Shown piece after piece: positions 17,847-25,670 of a stretch of 64,000 bases of DNA. The DNA is from Brevibacillus sp. JNUCC-41 (GTDB lineage: Bacteria > Bacillota > Bacilli > Bacillales > DSM-1321), in contig NZ_CP062163.1 in NCBI RefSeq assembly GCF_014844095.1, forward strand, positions 3,629,501 to 3,693,500, given 5' to 3'. Position 1 is the stretch's first letter. Each line of letters opens with the position of its first letter. The notes under the pieces are model-generated. The model was given only the letters and a program-made list of their open reading frames with translations, did not search any database and had not been told where the DNA came from. Position numbers and translations under genes: made by a program.

Positions 17847-18347
17847 CTACTGAGCTTGTTGCTTTCTCTTCAAAAACAGACGAAACCAAACTAACTGTAT
17901 CAAAACTGCAATAATTACACCGACTAGAGTATCTGTCATTCTATCTATCGCATAATGTTTCGTTTGGTGTTCAAGTACAAAGACAAATAATATCGTTAGT
18001 GCGACTTGATAAATTACTGTTTTGTTAAATTTTAACCATTGTGTGATATAACATCCTAAAAGAATTAATAGTCCTAAATTCCATCCATTTATACTCATAT
18101 GTCTTGCAATGAGTACAGTAACGGAAATACCAATCATGGTACCAATTACACGTTGTATGGATTGTTGGACCGTTTTGTCAATTGTTGATTGAAGGCATAG
18201 AATGACCGAAAGTGGAGCTAAGTAAGGGTGGTCGGAACCCAATAGTTTTGATAATTCCCAGGACAGAGTAGAACCTATTGCTATTTTCCATATTAGAATC
18301 GAAAAGTTCTTATTTGGATTTTCATGTTTATTTGTTTTCATATTCAC
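17847..18347 (-). CDS. FUSC / aromatic acid exporter-like membrane protein
   Basis: The 166-residue protein has about five membrane segments, with HPYLAPLSVILCLQSTIDKTV and RVIGTMIGISVTVLIA near the front and DRMTDTLVGVIIAVLIQLVWF at the end. This is the N-terminal membrane half shared by FUSC and ArAE proteins. The cytoplasmic domain of full exporters is absent, as in several short Bacillus members. The likely role is export of aromatic or organic acids, by family only. The start at 18347 has GAGGTGAA just upstream. It stands alone. Confidence 0.7.
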   Translation of the reverse strand: MNMKTNKHENPNKNFSILIWKIAIGSTLSWELSKLLGSDHPYLAPLSVILCLQSTIDKTVQQSIQRVIGTMIGISVTVLIARHMSINGWNLGLLILLGCYITQWLKFNKTVIYQVALTILFVFVLEHQTKHYAIDRMTDTLVGVIIAVLIQLVWFRLFLKRKQQAQ

Positions 18348-18950
18348 CTCGGGGTAATATTCTACCTTTTTATAGAATCCCTCGTATTGTGAATTTTTAT
18401 GTAGTTGAAAAGTCTCTGGTCAAAAGAAAAAAGGAACGGTTAAATCGCGCTTGGTGAAATATTATCCATTCAAGAACTTACAACTAATTCTCTTAAAGTT
18501 TATCTCGGAAAAGCTTAAGCCATCCAGTCCCCAAAAAACCGTTTCCAGGTTTGCAAAAAGTTGAACATATTTACAAAATGAATGCTTCGAAAGAATCTTA
18601 CTTATTTACAATGAAGTGGCATTATAAACTTCATTTATATAAACTTATAAATTGATGGATATCTTACAGTAGGTTGGAACGTCATTTTGAATTACCCCCT
18701 TTATAAAAGGTATGACGTCATTGGCATGGAGCCTTCTTGAAAAAATCTATGCAGTCGGCAAATTATTAGGCAGCCCGCATTAATGCAAAAGGCGAGTAGT
18801 TTTTTAAAATACAGAATAATGGTCCATGCTGATATTTGAGCATGGTTCCTTTTCTTAGGTGGTGCAGGAGAAGGAACAGTGACTTGTCTGCAAAACTAAA
18901 TACCAAGAAGTTAGATGGGTAGCTAAATTCTTTTCAATTTTAGAAAAATA
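18348..18950. other. intergenic stretch, no gene seen
   Basis: No frame with a ribosome binding site is present. The part nearest 18950 leads into the presumed regulatory region of the methionine gamma-lyase gene. Confidence 0.4.
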
Positions 18951-18966
18951 TTATCAATATTGATAA
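18951..18966. promoter_or_regulatory. 16-bp perfect palindrome, candidate activator site
   Basis: TTATCAATATTGATAA is a perfect palindrome about 108 bases upstream of the sigma-54 -24 element at 19074, a usual distance for the upstream site of a sigma-54 activator. A related half (TTACCAA / CGATAATTAC) lies next to it at 18967-18987. The assignment is inference. Confidence 0.4.
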
Positions 18967-19071
18967 ATTGGTAATTTCGATAATTACTATGTTTTACAGT
19001 GCACCTTGCCAAAAATGAAAAAAATAAAGAATTTAAATATTAAAACTGTAGATTTTATAAGGTTTACAGAA

Positions 19072-19089
19072 TTGGCATAATTTTTGCAT
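19072..19089 (+). promoter_or_regulatory. sigma-54 (SigL) promoter of the lyase gene
   Basis: TTGGCATAATTTTTGCAT carries GG at 19074-19075 and GC at 19086-19087, the exact 12-base spacing of -24/-12 promoters. The start site would be near 19099, 71 bases before the ATG. Confidence 0.8.
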
Positions 19090-19169
19090 ATAAAGATTTG
19101 CATACAACTAATGGGAAGAAATAAAAACTGCAGCATTTCAGATTACTAAAATTAGGAGGCAAAATAATA

Positions 19170-20327
19170 ATGAACTATTCATCAAAGCTAGTAAAAGTAA
19201 ATAAAGATCCAGGACATGGCTCACACATCTCCCCTGTTTATATGACTTCAACATTTGTTTTTGATAATGCAGAAGTAGGAGCACAACGCTTCGCAGGAGA
19301 AGATACAGGATTTATGTATTCACGCCTGGGAAATCCAAATGTAAGAGAACTGGAAGAGAAGGTAGCGGCATTGGAATTTGGTGAAGGTTGTTTAGCTTTC
19401 TCATCTGGAATGGCTGCCATAACTGGCTGCCTTTTGGGTGTTTTGCAGGCAGGAGATCACGTTGTTGCACACACAGCGTTGTATGGGGCGACGCACGCAT
19501 TTCTATCCAAAACGGTAAAGAAATTTGGAATTGATGTAACCTTTATACCGTTTAAGACAGGGGAAGAGCTTGAACCACACATTACAGATAGAACGAAAGT
19601 GGTCTACTTCGAAACTCCGTCTAATCCCACGCTTTCCTTAGTGGATATGAAGAGTGTAGCGGCGATTACAAAGCAAAAGGGTATCTTAACTATTGTTGAT
19701 AATACGTTTTTGTCCCCATATTTACAAAATCCTATTCTATGCGGCATTGATATTGTTGTTCACAGTGCAACGAAATATTTGTCGGGTCATGGATATCTAA
19801 TTGGCGGACTAGTGATTTCCAGCAAGGAAATTATTGATACGATGAGAAAAGAAGTGCAGAAGACTATGGGAGCAAATTTGGCCCCTATGGATGCCTGGCT
19901 TCTCTTTCAAGGAATACGTACATTGCACATTCGCATGGACCGTTCACAAGAAAATGCACAAATTTTGGCTGAACGCTTGGAAAAACATAAGGCTATAGAG
20001 AAGGTTTATTTTCCAGGGCTAGCAAGTTTTGAAGATAAAAATATCATGGAGAAACAAATGAAAGGTCCTGGAGCAATGATTTCTTTTGTCTTGAAGGGGG
20101 GATACGAAACAGGTGTTAAAGTTATGAATTCTGTAAAACTGAGTACTTTAGCAGTTTCCCTAGGAGATGTAGGTACATTAATTCAACATCCAGCTTCGAT
20201 GACACATGCGATAATCCCTAAAGAAGAAAGAGAAAAAGCAGGTCTTTATGATGGACTCGTTCGTTTTTCGGTTGGAATTGAAGATGTAGAAGATATATGG
20301 AAGGATCTCGAGATGGCATTAGAATAA
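19170..20327 (+). CDS. methionine gamma-lyase-type PLP enzyme
   Basis: The 385-residue protein belongs to the Cys/Met metabolism PLP family. Visible landmarks are MYSRLGNPN (phosphate- and substrate-binding Tyr and Arg), SSGMAAIT, the TPSNP loop, VDNTF and the Schiff-base lysine in SATKYLSGHG. Methionine gamma-lyase yields methanethiol, 2-oxobutyrate and ammonia; cystathionine gamma-lyase and cystathionine gamma-synthase are the alternatives. The catalytic Cys of classical methionine gamma-lyases (LYGC) is Ala here (LYGATHAFL), so specificity is not certain, but the SLGDVGTLIQHPASMTH end fits. AGGAGG precedes the ATG. Transcription is predicted to need sigma-54, which suggests use of sulfur amino acids as a nitrogen or carbon source. 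Confidence 0.8.
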   Translation: MNYSSKLVKVNKDPGHGSHISPVYMTSTFVFDNAEVGAQRFAGEDTGFMYSRLGNPNVRELEEKVAALEFGEGCLAFSSGMAAITGCLLGVLQAGDHVVAHTALYGATHAFLSKTVKKFGIDVTFIPFKTGEELEPHITDRTKVVYFETPSNPTLSLVDMKSVAAITKQKGILTIVDNTFLSPYLQNPILCGIDIVVHSATKYLSGHGYLIGGLVISSKEIIDTMRKEVQKTMGANLAPMDAWLLFQGIRTLHIRMDRSQENAQILAERLEKHKAIEKVYFPGLASFEDKNIMEKQMKGPGAMISFVLKGGYETGVKVMNSVKLSTLAVSLGDVGTLIQHPASMTHAIIPKEEREKAGLYDGLVRFSVGIEDVEDIWKDLEMALE

Positions 20328-20379
20328 CGGCACGGCGGTAGGATTTGTCAATTTCATTGCGGTTAAGGGAATTATAATG

Positions 20380-20396
20380 CTGGCATTCAATAGCAA
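20380..20396 (+). promoter_or_regulatory. decayed sigma-54 promoter copy
   Basis: CTGGCATTCAATAGCAAAT keeps GG at 20382-20383 and GC at 20393-20394, but the spacing is 11 rather than 12, which should abolish activity. The following 50 bases copy the trxB leader of 25630-25680. Confidence 0.5.
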
Positions 20397-20441
20397 ATTA
20401 ATTTTCATATTTAAGAGATTAGCGAAGCAAGGAGGTAAGTG

Positions 20442-20585
20442 ATGTATAAAAAAGGAAAAGGGAGGCTCCTGAAATCTGATGGAATCAGTGCAGTATCAAT
20501 CCTCGAGGGTCGGTCAAAAGATTTTCTTCCGCATTCGGGGAGGCTTCTAGCGTATCGGTCATGCGGGGGTAATCAAGTAAGCTAA
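20442..20585 (+). CDS. 47-residue ORF on a duplicated trxB leader
   Basis: The start ATGTATAAA and the ribosome binding site (AAGGAGGTAAGTG) are almost identical to those of trxB at 25671, but after three codons the sequence is unrelated (KGKGRLLKSDGISAVSILEG). It is probably a remnant in which the body of a duplicated gene was lost and replaced. No known family. A terminator follows at 20621. Confidence 0.3.
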   Translation: MYKKGKGRLLKSDGISAVSILEGRSKDFLPHSGRLLAYRSCGGNQVS

Positions 20586-20620
20586 ACTATACAATCTGAA
20601 AGATTATCCACTTTACCTAA

Positions 20621-20650
20621 GATTGCAAATTTTATTTGCAATCTTTTTTC
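20621..20650 (+). terminator. terminator
   Basis: GATTGCAAAT / ATTTGCAATC stem with a T-run. The near-identical hairpin recurs at 23972. Confidence 0.75.
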
Positions 20651-20810
20651 GTCTCCGTAGGGAATATTTCGCATATTTGGAAATATTTTTTCTGGATTTG
20701 GGAACCGAAAAACAGTACAGATCGGTGGGTTATCACTATATTCGTCGCGGAAATGGGAATTTATCAACTAGTTCGATAGTAGGAATGTTGAATTAACAAG
20801 GATTTTATTT

Positions 20811-20827
20811 TGGCACAACTTTTGCAT
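20811..20827 (+). promoter_or_regulatory. sigma-54 promoter upstream of the ABC transporter
   Basis: TTGGCACAACTTTTGCATA is a near-consensus -24/-12 element (GG at 20812-20813, GC at 20824-20825). A strong AAAGGAGGAGGTGGA ribosome binding site follows at 20840, but the gene after it stops after 11 codons (TTG at 20862). The original first gene appears lost to an insertion; the transporter genes at 21592 are the next intact ones. Confidence 0.8.
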
Positions 20828-21030
20828 AATATGATAACGAAAAGGAGGAGGTGGAGTCCATTTGAAAAGTATAGATAAAATTTTCAGAATATTATAATTA
20901 TAAAGAGTAATGAAACTGAGTATCTGTAAATCATCCATTTTATTGAAAATGCAGGGGGACACTAGTGTTGTATTAATTTAAATTATGGTTTTCACCAATA
21001 AATTTTCAATTATTTGAGGAACAGGTGAAA

Positions 21031-21345
21031 ATGATGAAATTAGATTACTATATGACAAAATTAACAACGGAGTCGTTCCTAAAATTATTGCTTTTTGCGC
21101 AGCTAGAAGAAGTCGAAAGCCTTCATGCGCTGGGCGATTGTCTTCAAAGGCGGAAGTGAAGTTGCATCTGCGTCTTGTGTTTATGGAAAAAAGGATTTCC
21201 TATCCTGAAAAAGCAGTTATGACAACGGCCAAAGAACATGACCGTGGCCAGCTTGAAATCATGGTAGATGACAAAAAATGAATGTATGTGTTTGACCGTG
21301 GTTACCTAGATTATCACGTTTTGACCGAATGACCGATGCTTTAAA
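21031..21345 (+). pseudogene. IS4-family transposase remnant
   Basis: The start MMKLDYYMTKLTTESFLKLLLFAQL with EEVESLHALGDCL is the N-terminus of a Bacillus IS4-type transposase. The frame then jumps to the core (PEKAVMTTAKEHDRGQLEIMVDDK, YVFDRGYLDY), so most of the middle is deleted and several frameshifts follow. It lies between a sigma-54 promoter and the transporter it probably drives. Sequence up to about 21570 is non-coding debris. Confidence 0.6.
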
Positions 21346-21591
21346 AATTAGCCGTTATTTGAGGGCTGTATTATGGAAACCAGTGTATATCTGGCTTCGA
21401 AAGATTGAATGAAAAGCCGTCCCTTAATGAGCAATTTTGTTGTTGTCGTACAGATTTAATTGTAGATGAAATTCCAAATGGACAAAACCATCTTTTATAA
21501 GGTATTTACCTTTGTGGCTCCAAACAGAAAGAATGATTAAACTGAAGATTATGAAACTATTTATGCAACGCAGGTGAGGGGGGAATTATTT

Positions 21592-22413
21592 ATGAAAAAG
21601 AGTTTCATCATCATCACTTTTTCGATACTCATAGCACTTGTATTATCTGCATGCGGAAAGGCCGAAAATCAGGCAGCAAGTCAACGAGGCAAACAGGCAG
21701 ATGAGGGCAGGGATATACTAGAGCAAATTAAATCGAGTGGGACCATTAAAATTGGAACAGAAGGAACCTTTGCACCTTTTAGCTACCATGATTCTTCAGG
21801 GAAGTTAACCGGTTTTGATATTGAAATCGCGGAGGAAGTAGCAAAAAGACTTGGTGTGAAACCAGAATTCATTGAAACCCAATGGGACGGTATGTTCGCA
21901 GGACTCGATTCAAAGCGGTTCGATATTATTGCTAATAATGTAGGAATTACTCCTGACCGCCAGAAAAAATACGATTTTTCAGTGCCGTATATTATGTCAA
22001 AACCTTTCTTAATTGTTCACAAGGACAATAATACGATTAAATCATTTGAAGATTTGAAAGGAATAAAATCAGCTCAGACATTAACTAGTAACTATAAAGA
22101 TATAGCAGCATCTTATGGTGCTGAGATTGTTGGAGTAGAAGGTTTTAATCAATCCATTGATTTATTACTTTCAAAACGTGCGGATGCGGTTGTAAATGAC
22201 GGACTATCCTACCTAGATTTCAAAAAGCAAAAACCTGATGCACCGGTTAAATCTGTCGCAGAACTTGATGATCCGGCAAAAATGGGGGTCATGATGAGAA
22301 AAGGGAATAAAGAATTGGAAGAGGCCGTAAATAAAGCGCTTTCCGATATGATGAAGGATGGTAAATATTTAAGTATTTCAAAAAAATATTTTGGAAAAGA
22401 TGTTTCAAAATAG
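21592..22413 (+). CDS. amino acid (cystine-type) ABC transporter, binding lipoprotein
   Basis: The 273-residue lipoprotein has the signal SFIIITFSILIALVLSACGK with lipobox Cys at about residue 20. The SBP_bac_3 body resembles B. subtilis TcyA: GTEGTFAPFSYHD, GFDIEIAEEVAKRLG, ETQWDGMFAGLDSKRFDIIA, and the ending KYFGKDVSK. It captures a polar amino acid outside the cell, most likely cystine or another sulfur amino acid given the neighbours. The ATG at 21592 is chosen because GGTGAGGGGGG precedes it and the signal peptide starts there; a GTG-type start at 21574 would add six residues without reason. First gene of a three-gene operon. Confidence 0.85.
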   Translation: MKKSFIIITFSILIALVLSACGKAENQAASQRGKQADEGRDILEQIKSSGTIKIGTEGTFAPFSYHDSSGKLTGFDIEIAEEVAKRLGVKPEFIETQWDGMFAGLDSKRFDIIANNVGITPDRQKKYDFSVPYIMSKPFLIVHKDNNTIKSFEDLKGIKSAQTLTSNYKDIAASYGAEIVGVEGFNQSIDLLLSKRADAVVNDGLSYLDFKKQKPDAPVKSVAELDDPAKMGVMMRKGNKELEEAVNKALSDMMKDGKYLSISKKYFGKDVSK

Positions 22414-22425
22414 GGAGGGTTCTAC

Positions 22426-23109
22426 ATGTTTGCTGATGAAAGAATGGACCAAATTTTTGACATCATTGTAAATTCCTTTTTCCCGATGTTAAAAGCTGGG
22501 GTTGCGTTTACGGTTCCCTTGACATTAGTATCCTTTTTACTGGGACTCCTTCTTGCTTTACTTACGGCATTGGCTCGAATCTCGGGAATAAAACTCCTAG
22601 ACGCTGTTGCAAGATTTTATGTATGGGTGATTAGGGGAACACCGCTGCTTGTTCAGTTGTTTATCATTTTCTATGGCCTTCCGAGTATAGGCATTACGAT
22701 CGGCCCCCTTCCTGCTGCGATTATCGGTTTTACGCTTAGTGTTGGCGCCTACAACTCAGAGATTATTCGTGCGGCCATACTCTCCATTTCCAAAGGTCAA
22801 TGGGAGGCGGCGTATTCTATTGGGATGAGCTATCCGCAGGCATTAAAAAGAATTATTCTCCCTCAGGCAACAAGGGTATCTGTCCCGCCTTTGGCAAACA
22901 GTTTTATTAGCTTGGTAAAGGATACATCATTGGCTGCTACCATTACGGTGACTGAGATGTTTAGAGTTGCTCAGCAAATTACCGCAACAACCTATGAACC
23001 GTTGGTACTCTATTGTCTAGCAGGATTTATTTATTTGATTTTCAGTACCGTTCTTTCGAATGCTCAAGGACAGATGGAAAAACGGCTCGATCGTTACGTG
23101 ACGGGCTAA
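22426..23109 (+). CDS. amino acid ABC transporter permease
   Basis: The 227-residue permease belongs to the HisM/TcyB family, with about five membrane segments, the VIRGTPLLVQLFIIFYGLP signature and the cytoplasmic EAA loop (GQWEAAYSIGMSYPQALKRII). It is 12 bases after the binding protein with its own ribosome binding site (AGGGAGGG). A single permease gene implies a homodimer. Confidence 0.85.
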   Translation: MFADERMDQIFDIIVNSFFPMLKAGVAFTVPLTLVSFLLGLLLALLTALARISGIKLLDAVARFYVWVIRGTPLLVQLFIIFYGLPSIGITIGPLPAAIIGFTLSVGAYNSEIIRAAILSISKGQWEAAYSIGMSYPQALKRIILPQATRVSVPPLANSFISLVKDTSLAATITVTEMFRVAQQITATTYEPLVLYCLAGFIYLIFSTVLSNAQGQMEKRLDRYVTG

Positions 23110-23129
23110 TTTGATAGGGGGAAATATAA

Positions 23130-23873
23130 ATGATTGAAATAAAGAACCTGCATAAACAATTTGGACAAACAGAGGTTTTAAAGGGAATCGATCTAAAAAT
23201 TGAGGAAGGCCATACAGTTTGTATTATTGGGCCATCGGGTTCAGGGAAAACAACCTTGTTACGCTGCCTGAATTTATTGGAAACGCCTACAAAAGGGACC
23301 ATCAAACTTGGAAAGTTTTCTTTGGATTTTCAGGATAAAAAACCAGTTCCAAAAGATAAGGTGATTAAGTTCCGTCAACAAACGGGTATGGTTTTCCAAG
23401 GTTACAATTTGTTCCCTCATATGACTGCGCTTGAAAATGTTATGGAAGGTCTTGTTTATGTTCGTAAACAAGACAAGGAAGCCTCTCGTACGAAGGCTCT
23501 TCAATTGCTGAAAAAGGTAGGATTATCGGAACGGGCGAACCACTATCCATCCCAGCTATCCGGTGGACAACAACAACGTGTAGGAATTGCACGGGCGATG
23601 GCTATGGAACCTGAAGTTCTGCTTTTTGATGAACCTACTTCCGCGTTAGATCCTGAGTTAGTTGGTGAGGTTCTTAAGGTCATGAAAGAACTTGCTAAAG
23701 AAGGAATGACCATGGTTGTAGTGACACATGAAATGAATTTTGCGCGTGAAGCAGCGGATAAAGTTGTATTTATTGATAAAGGTGTAATCGTTGAAGAAGG
23801 AACACCTCAACAAATTTTTGAAAATACAGGGCATGAACGGACATTACAATTTTTAAATAGACTTTGTTCATAG
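23130..23873 (+). CDS. amino acid ABC transporter ATPase
   Basis: The 247-residue ATPase has Walker [10 protein letters not shown] (residues about 34-42), a Q-loop ([10 protein letters not shown]), the signature LSGGQQQR and Walker [15 protein letters not shown], followed by the switch histidine (VVTHEM). It is of the GlnQ/TcyC type and powers import by the preceding permease. The gene starts 20 bases after the permease and completes the operon. Confidence 0.9.
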   Translation: MIEIKNLHKQFGQTEVLKGIDLKIEEGHTVCIIGPSGSGKTTLLRCLNLLETPTKGTIKLGKFSLDFQDKKPVPKDKVIKFRQQTGMVFQGYNLFPHMTALENVMEGLVYVRKQDKEASRTKALQLLKKVGLSERANHYPSQLSGGQQQRVGIARAMAMEPEVLLFDEPTSALDPELVGEVLKVMKELAKEGMTMVVVTHEMNFAREAADKVVFIDKGVIVEEGTPQQIFENTGHERTLQFLNRLCS

Positions 23874-23971
23874 GTAAGGGCAGGTGCCCCCAAGCTGCGG
23901 AAAAATGGAAAACACGTTACTCGGACTTTCCTGCAGGTTAGAACGACAGAATCTTATAACTTATACCCTGG

Positions 23972-24002
23972 GATTGCAAATTTCAATTGCAATCTTTTTT
24001 TG
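23972..24002 (+). terminator. terminator of the transporter operon
   Basis: GATTGCAAAT(TTC)ATTGCAATC stem then seven T, nearly identical to the hairpin at 20621. Confidence 0.75.
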
Positions 24003-24019
24003 AATAACTAAGAAAAAAT

Positions 24020-24260
24020 TTTCAAACTTGGGAGATGGATTTTGCAGATTTAGAGGCTCAGATTGATTCTTACGTTAAGATGTTAATCCTTTGCAGCCCG
24101 CATAATCCGGTGGGAAGGATCTGGACACGACAAGAGCTCACACAGTCCAGGGGGAGAAGGCTTTATGAGAACGAATATCGTATGTCCCCGCTCTACTATG
24201 GAAAAAGCTCTGCTACAGTTAGAACAAGCAGTCAAGCAACTTTCCTATACAGGAAAGTAA
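24020..24260 (+). pseudogene. MalY/PatB-type C-S lyase, internal deletion
   Basis: The middle of a PatB-like aminotransferase-fold enzyme (MDFADLEAQID ... LILCSPHNPVGRIWTRQEL) is joined to its C-terminus in another frame (MRTNIVCPRSTMEKALLQLE). The start, the PLP lysine region and most of the body are missing. PatB/MalY proteins split cystathionine or cysteine conjugates, so the loss removes a second C-S lyase from this sulfur region. Confidence 0.65.
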
Positions 24261-24288
24261 AACATCAGAATATTGGGGAGGAATTAAA

Positions 24289-24870
24289 ATGGATCACACG
24301 AATGAATATGATTTCAAAAATTTTGTTCAAGATATGACGGTTATGGTGGAACGGAGTCAGAGCGATAACGAGTGTGTTGTGGAAGCAGAAAGGTTAGTTG
24401 GTAAATTAATTCAATCCCAATCATGGCTTCCTTCTGAGAAAAGAAGACCCAGTGAGGGAGGGTACTCGCGGCATCTGTTGTATTGTGACCCAGAGGATCG
24501 TTTCGAAGTGATCGTGCTAGTCTGGAAGCCCGGCCAGAAGACCACTCTTCATGATCACGATGATACATGGGGAGCAGAAGGAGTTGTCGCGGGTAAGGTT
24601 AAAGTGACTAATTATATACGATTAGAGGAATTATCTGGGGGCAATATTGTTAAGTTACAGCATACTGATACCATCATTGTAAACGAGCAGAATACAGGAA
24701 AGCTACTGCCTCCAGCAGACTGTCATATCTTGGAGGGGGTAGGTAATACACCAGCCATCACGATCCATGTTTATGGAAAGCAATTGAGAAAATTTCGGGT
24801 ATTCACCCCTTTAGACGGAGAGGGGCTATATCTTGCAAAAGAAAAGCGGGTTGAATACTCCCCTGCTTAG
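24289..24870 (+). CDS. cysteine dioxygenase-type cupin
   Basis: The 193-residue cupin has the thiol dioxygenase pattern: SRHLLYCDPEDRFEVIVLVW, then HDH (His88 and His90), DCHILEGVGN (His146, third iron ligand), and ITIHVYG, supplying the His160/Tyr162 pair that with an upstream Ser forms the CDO triad. The reaction is oxidation of cysteine (or a related thiol) to its sulfinic acid. It is longer than B. subtilis CdoA and closer to the plant/bacterial thiol dioxygenase type; 3-mercaptopropionate is an alternative substrate. GGGGAGG precedes the ATG. It fits the sulfur amino acid breakdown theme. Confidence 0.8.
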   Translation: MDHTNEYDFKNFVQDMTVMVERSQSDNECVVEAERLVGKLIQSQSWLPSEKRRPSEGGYSRHLLYCDPEDRFEVIVLVWKPGQKTTLHDHDDTWGAEGVVAGKVKVTNYIRLEELSGGNIVKLQHTDTIIVNEQNTGKLLPPADCHILEGVGNTPAITIHVYGKQLRKFRVFTPLDGEGLYLAKEKRVEYSPA

Positions 24871-24997
24871 AATCGATTAAATAGTGAAAGTGTGGTCCGG
24901 TCTGTCCTTACATCCTAAGAAGAGGCGGGCTACACAATTTCATTTTGTCACATTCTGAATTTAATGGAGAAAATGCGGATCTACAACTAATCATAAT

Positions 24998-25026
24998 AAA
25001 AAGCCACCTAAAAAAAGATGGCTTTA
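24998..25026. terminator. bidirectional terminator
   Basis: An AAAGCCACC / GATGGCTTT hairpin with A- and T-rich flanks sits between the converging dioxygenase and His/Tyr-rich genes. Confidence 0.65.
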
Positions 25027-25036
25027 CCTCATATGT

Positions 25037-25228
25037 CTAATAATAAGGATTAACATGGTAAAAGTAAGGATTAACATGGTAAGGATTAACATGGTAAAGG
25101 TAAGGATTAACATGATGAGGATTATCATGATAAAGGTAAGGACTATAATGGTAAAGGTAAACATGATGAGGATGATTACGTAAACCAAATTCATCTAGAC
25201 GCCAATCACTTAATTTAAAATGTCTCAT
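25037..25228 (-). CDS. His/Tyr-rich repeat protein, probable spore component
   Basis: The 63-residue product starts MRHFKLSDWRLDEFGLRNHP and continues as irregular repeats of Y-x-Y-H-V-N-P-Y and HHVN units to the C-terminus. His/Tyr/Asn/Pro-rich tandem repeats are common in cross-linked coat proteins, so a coat role is plausible but inferred. Its ATG overlaps the stop of the upstream pseudogene in an ATGA, implying translational coupling; no separate ribosome binding site is seen. Confidence 0.5.
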   Translation of the reverse strand: MRHFKLSDWRLDEFGLRNHPHHVYLYHYSPYLYHDNPHHVNPYLYHVNPYHVNPYFYHVNPYY

Positions 25229-25545
25229 GGGTAGACCATAATTTTTTTTCCAGACGGCTCATAGTCTAACACACCACCTTTTTTCCATATCTTATGAATG
25301 GGTAAATGAGTATGACTGGGTCTTTACTTATTATTATATTCCTCATACGCTTTCTTCTCGCGATCATTGAAAGCTTTTACCTGGTAATAGTAATAGTGCT
25401 GCTCGCAAAAATAGCCTTCCAGCTCCCAACTGGTCCAACTATAAAGCGGTTTTAACTATTCTTGTTTCTTTCCTTTATAAATTTCTTGGCTTTTAATCCA
25501 CCGTTTTGTTACATGTTTTCTTGGTCTTGAAAAATTTTTTCTCAA
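25225..25545 (-). pseudogene. unknown gene with two in-frame stops
   Basis: One continuous frame reads MRKNFSRPRKHVTKRWIKS, then a TAG (25456-25458), then LKPLYSWTSWELEGYFCEQH with a poly-Tyr run, then a TAA (25324-25326), then HTHLPIHKIWKKGGVLDYEP to the terminal stop. Apart from the two nonsense codons the sequence is clean, so decay is recent. I do not know the family. It ends overlapping the His/Tyr-rich gene. Confidence 0.45.
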
Positions 25546-25616
25546 ACGTGATAGAAAATAGGAATGATTAACCTATAAGAGGCTGAAAAAATTGTGATTT
25601 TGCAAGGAATTAAAGA

Positions 25617-25634
25617 TTGGCACGAATATTGCAA
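25617..25634 (+). promoter_or_regulatory. sigma-54 promoter of trxB-trxA
   Basis: ATTGGCACGAATATTGCAAA has GG at 25619-25620 and GC at 25631-25632, a consensus -24/-12 element. The start site would be near 25644, about 27 bases before the trxB ATG. Confidence 0.85.
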
Positions 25635-25670
25635 ATTAATATTCATGACTAAGAGATAAGGAGGTAAGCG

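Noticed and set aside
19030..19169. SAM (S-box) riboswitch before the methionine gamma-lyase gene
   Set aside because: The leader after the sigma-54 start is only about 70 bases and shows no S-box core or terminator/antiterminator pair.
25037..25200. CRISPR-like short repeats (GGATTAACATGGTAA units)
   Set aside because: They are in frame and encode the Y-H-V-N-P repeat of a small protein; spacing is irregular and there are no spacers.
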